Below are positions 26,065 through 26,297 of a stretch of 26,297 nucleotides of DNA, piece after piece. Source of the stretch: a virus; IMG/VR virus record IMGVR_UViG_3300020185_000228, positions 1-26,297 of that record, one strand, 5' to 3'. The translations under genes were made by a program, and so were the position numbers. Below the pieces are notes generated by a model, which saw nothing but the letters and a program-made list of their open reading frames with translations, searched no databases and was not told the DNA's origin. Position 1 is the first letter of the stretch; each line of letters starts with the position of its first letter.

Positions 26065-26271
26065 TCAGAACCGATCGCTCTCCAGCCACTTCTTAGATGG
26101 GATCATCGATCGCTCCTCAATAAGATAAGGGTGGATGCGCCCGCTGATAAAAACAATCCATCTTTGTGGGCTGTGGTGTTCCATCAGGATTCCACATGTC
26201 GCTCTTTTATTGTAATGGGGGTAGTCGATAGAACAGGTTTTTACCAGATCACCGACTTTAAACTTATTCAT
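26065..26271 (-). CDS. Small GDLV-family protein
   Basis: The protein has 68 residues: MNKFKVGDLVKTCSIDYPHY, CGILMEHHSPQRWIVFI, RSMIPSKKWL. Compact family member with the usual order. AGAAAGAAG before the ATG is a fair ribosome site. An extended -10 box lies 18 bases upstream at the window edge. Confidence 0.75.
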   Translation of the reverse strand: MNKFKVGDLVKTCSIDYPHYNKRATCGILMEHHSPQRWIVFISGRIHPYLIEERSMIPSKKWLESDRF

Positions 26272-26288
26272 TCTTCTTTCTTGTCTAT

Positions 26289-26297
26289 ATTATACCA
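26289..26297 (-). promoter_or_regulatory. Extended -10 promoter element, cut by window edge
   Basis: TGG then TATAAT (26289-26294) in the minus sense, as in the promoter at 12937-12965. The -35 region is outside the window. Confidence 0.45.

Overview
The window is a stretch of a tailed double-stranded DNA phage genome, probably a marine T4-like (myovirus-type) phage. I see no bacterial housekeeping genes, rRNA, tRNA, CRISPR array or insertion sequence. Every gene I can support lies on the minus strand and is read from high to low coordinates. Many genes overlap by 1-14 bases at stop/start junctions (ATGA, TAATG), and most products are small phage proteins of unknown function. The assignment rests on phage-type families (ligase-like KWDG protein, HExxH peptidase, coiled-coil/membrane protein, SNase, Nudix, trypsin-like protease) and on N-terminal tags that resemble T4 capsid-targeting peptides. 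No terminase, portal, capsid or polymerase gene is visible, so family and host remain inference.

Left module (1-10.4 kb): a probable virion or late module. A terminator at 10338-10370 precedes a trypsin-like protease, a Nudix hydrolase, a composite basic cysteine-rich protein, a Cys-rich protein, a tiny zinc ribbon, an 826-residue protein, an SNase, and then four short genes in a row that all begin with the same peptide (MKLLLENWR) and nearly the same 24 bases. Their bodies differ: a papain-like peptidase candidate, a ParB/Srx-like domain and two acidic proteins. The tag ends in L/I-x-E, as in T4 internal head proteins. I infer that these are packaged, processed and injected proteins. A coiled-coil/membrane protein, a zinc metallopeptidase and a partial nucleotidyltransferase-like protein follow.

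Middle module (10.4-14.6 kb): small genes, mostly members of one expanded family with a GD(L/I)V...GIV pattern (SH3-like barrel suspected), plus helical proteins, a secreted protein and a zinc ribbon.

Non-coding block (14.64-15.53 kb): about 890 bp without a gene. It holds two good sigma-70 promoters pointing left, hairpins and a G-run tract, and is a candidate origin or ncRNA locus.

Right module (15.5-26.3 kb): probable early accessory genes. Ten copies of one compound promoter (three TTGAC-type hexamers spaced 11 and 14 bases, then a 17-18 base spacer and a -10) each drive one to a few genes. The promoters differ in the palindrome at the start site, which suggests separate regulators. Products include a MoxR-type AAA ATPase with a metallopeptidase/VWA partner, a double zinc-knuckle protein, a zinc ribbon, more GDLV proteins and many unknowns. 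An 18-bp inverted repeat at 22860-23081 encloses a probable structured RNA or small mobile element.
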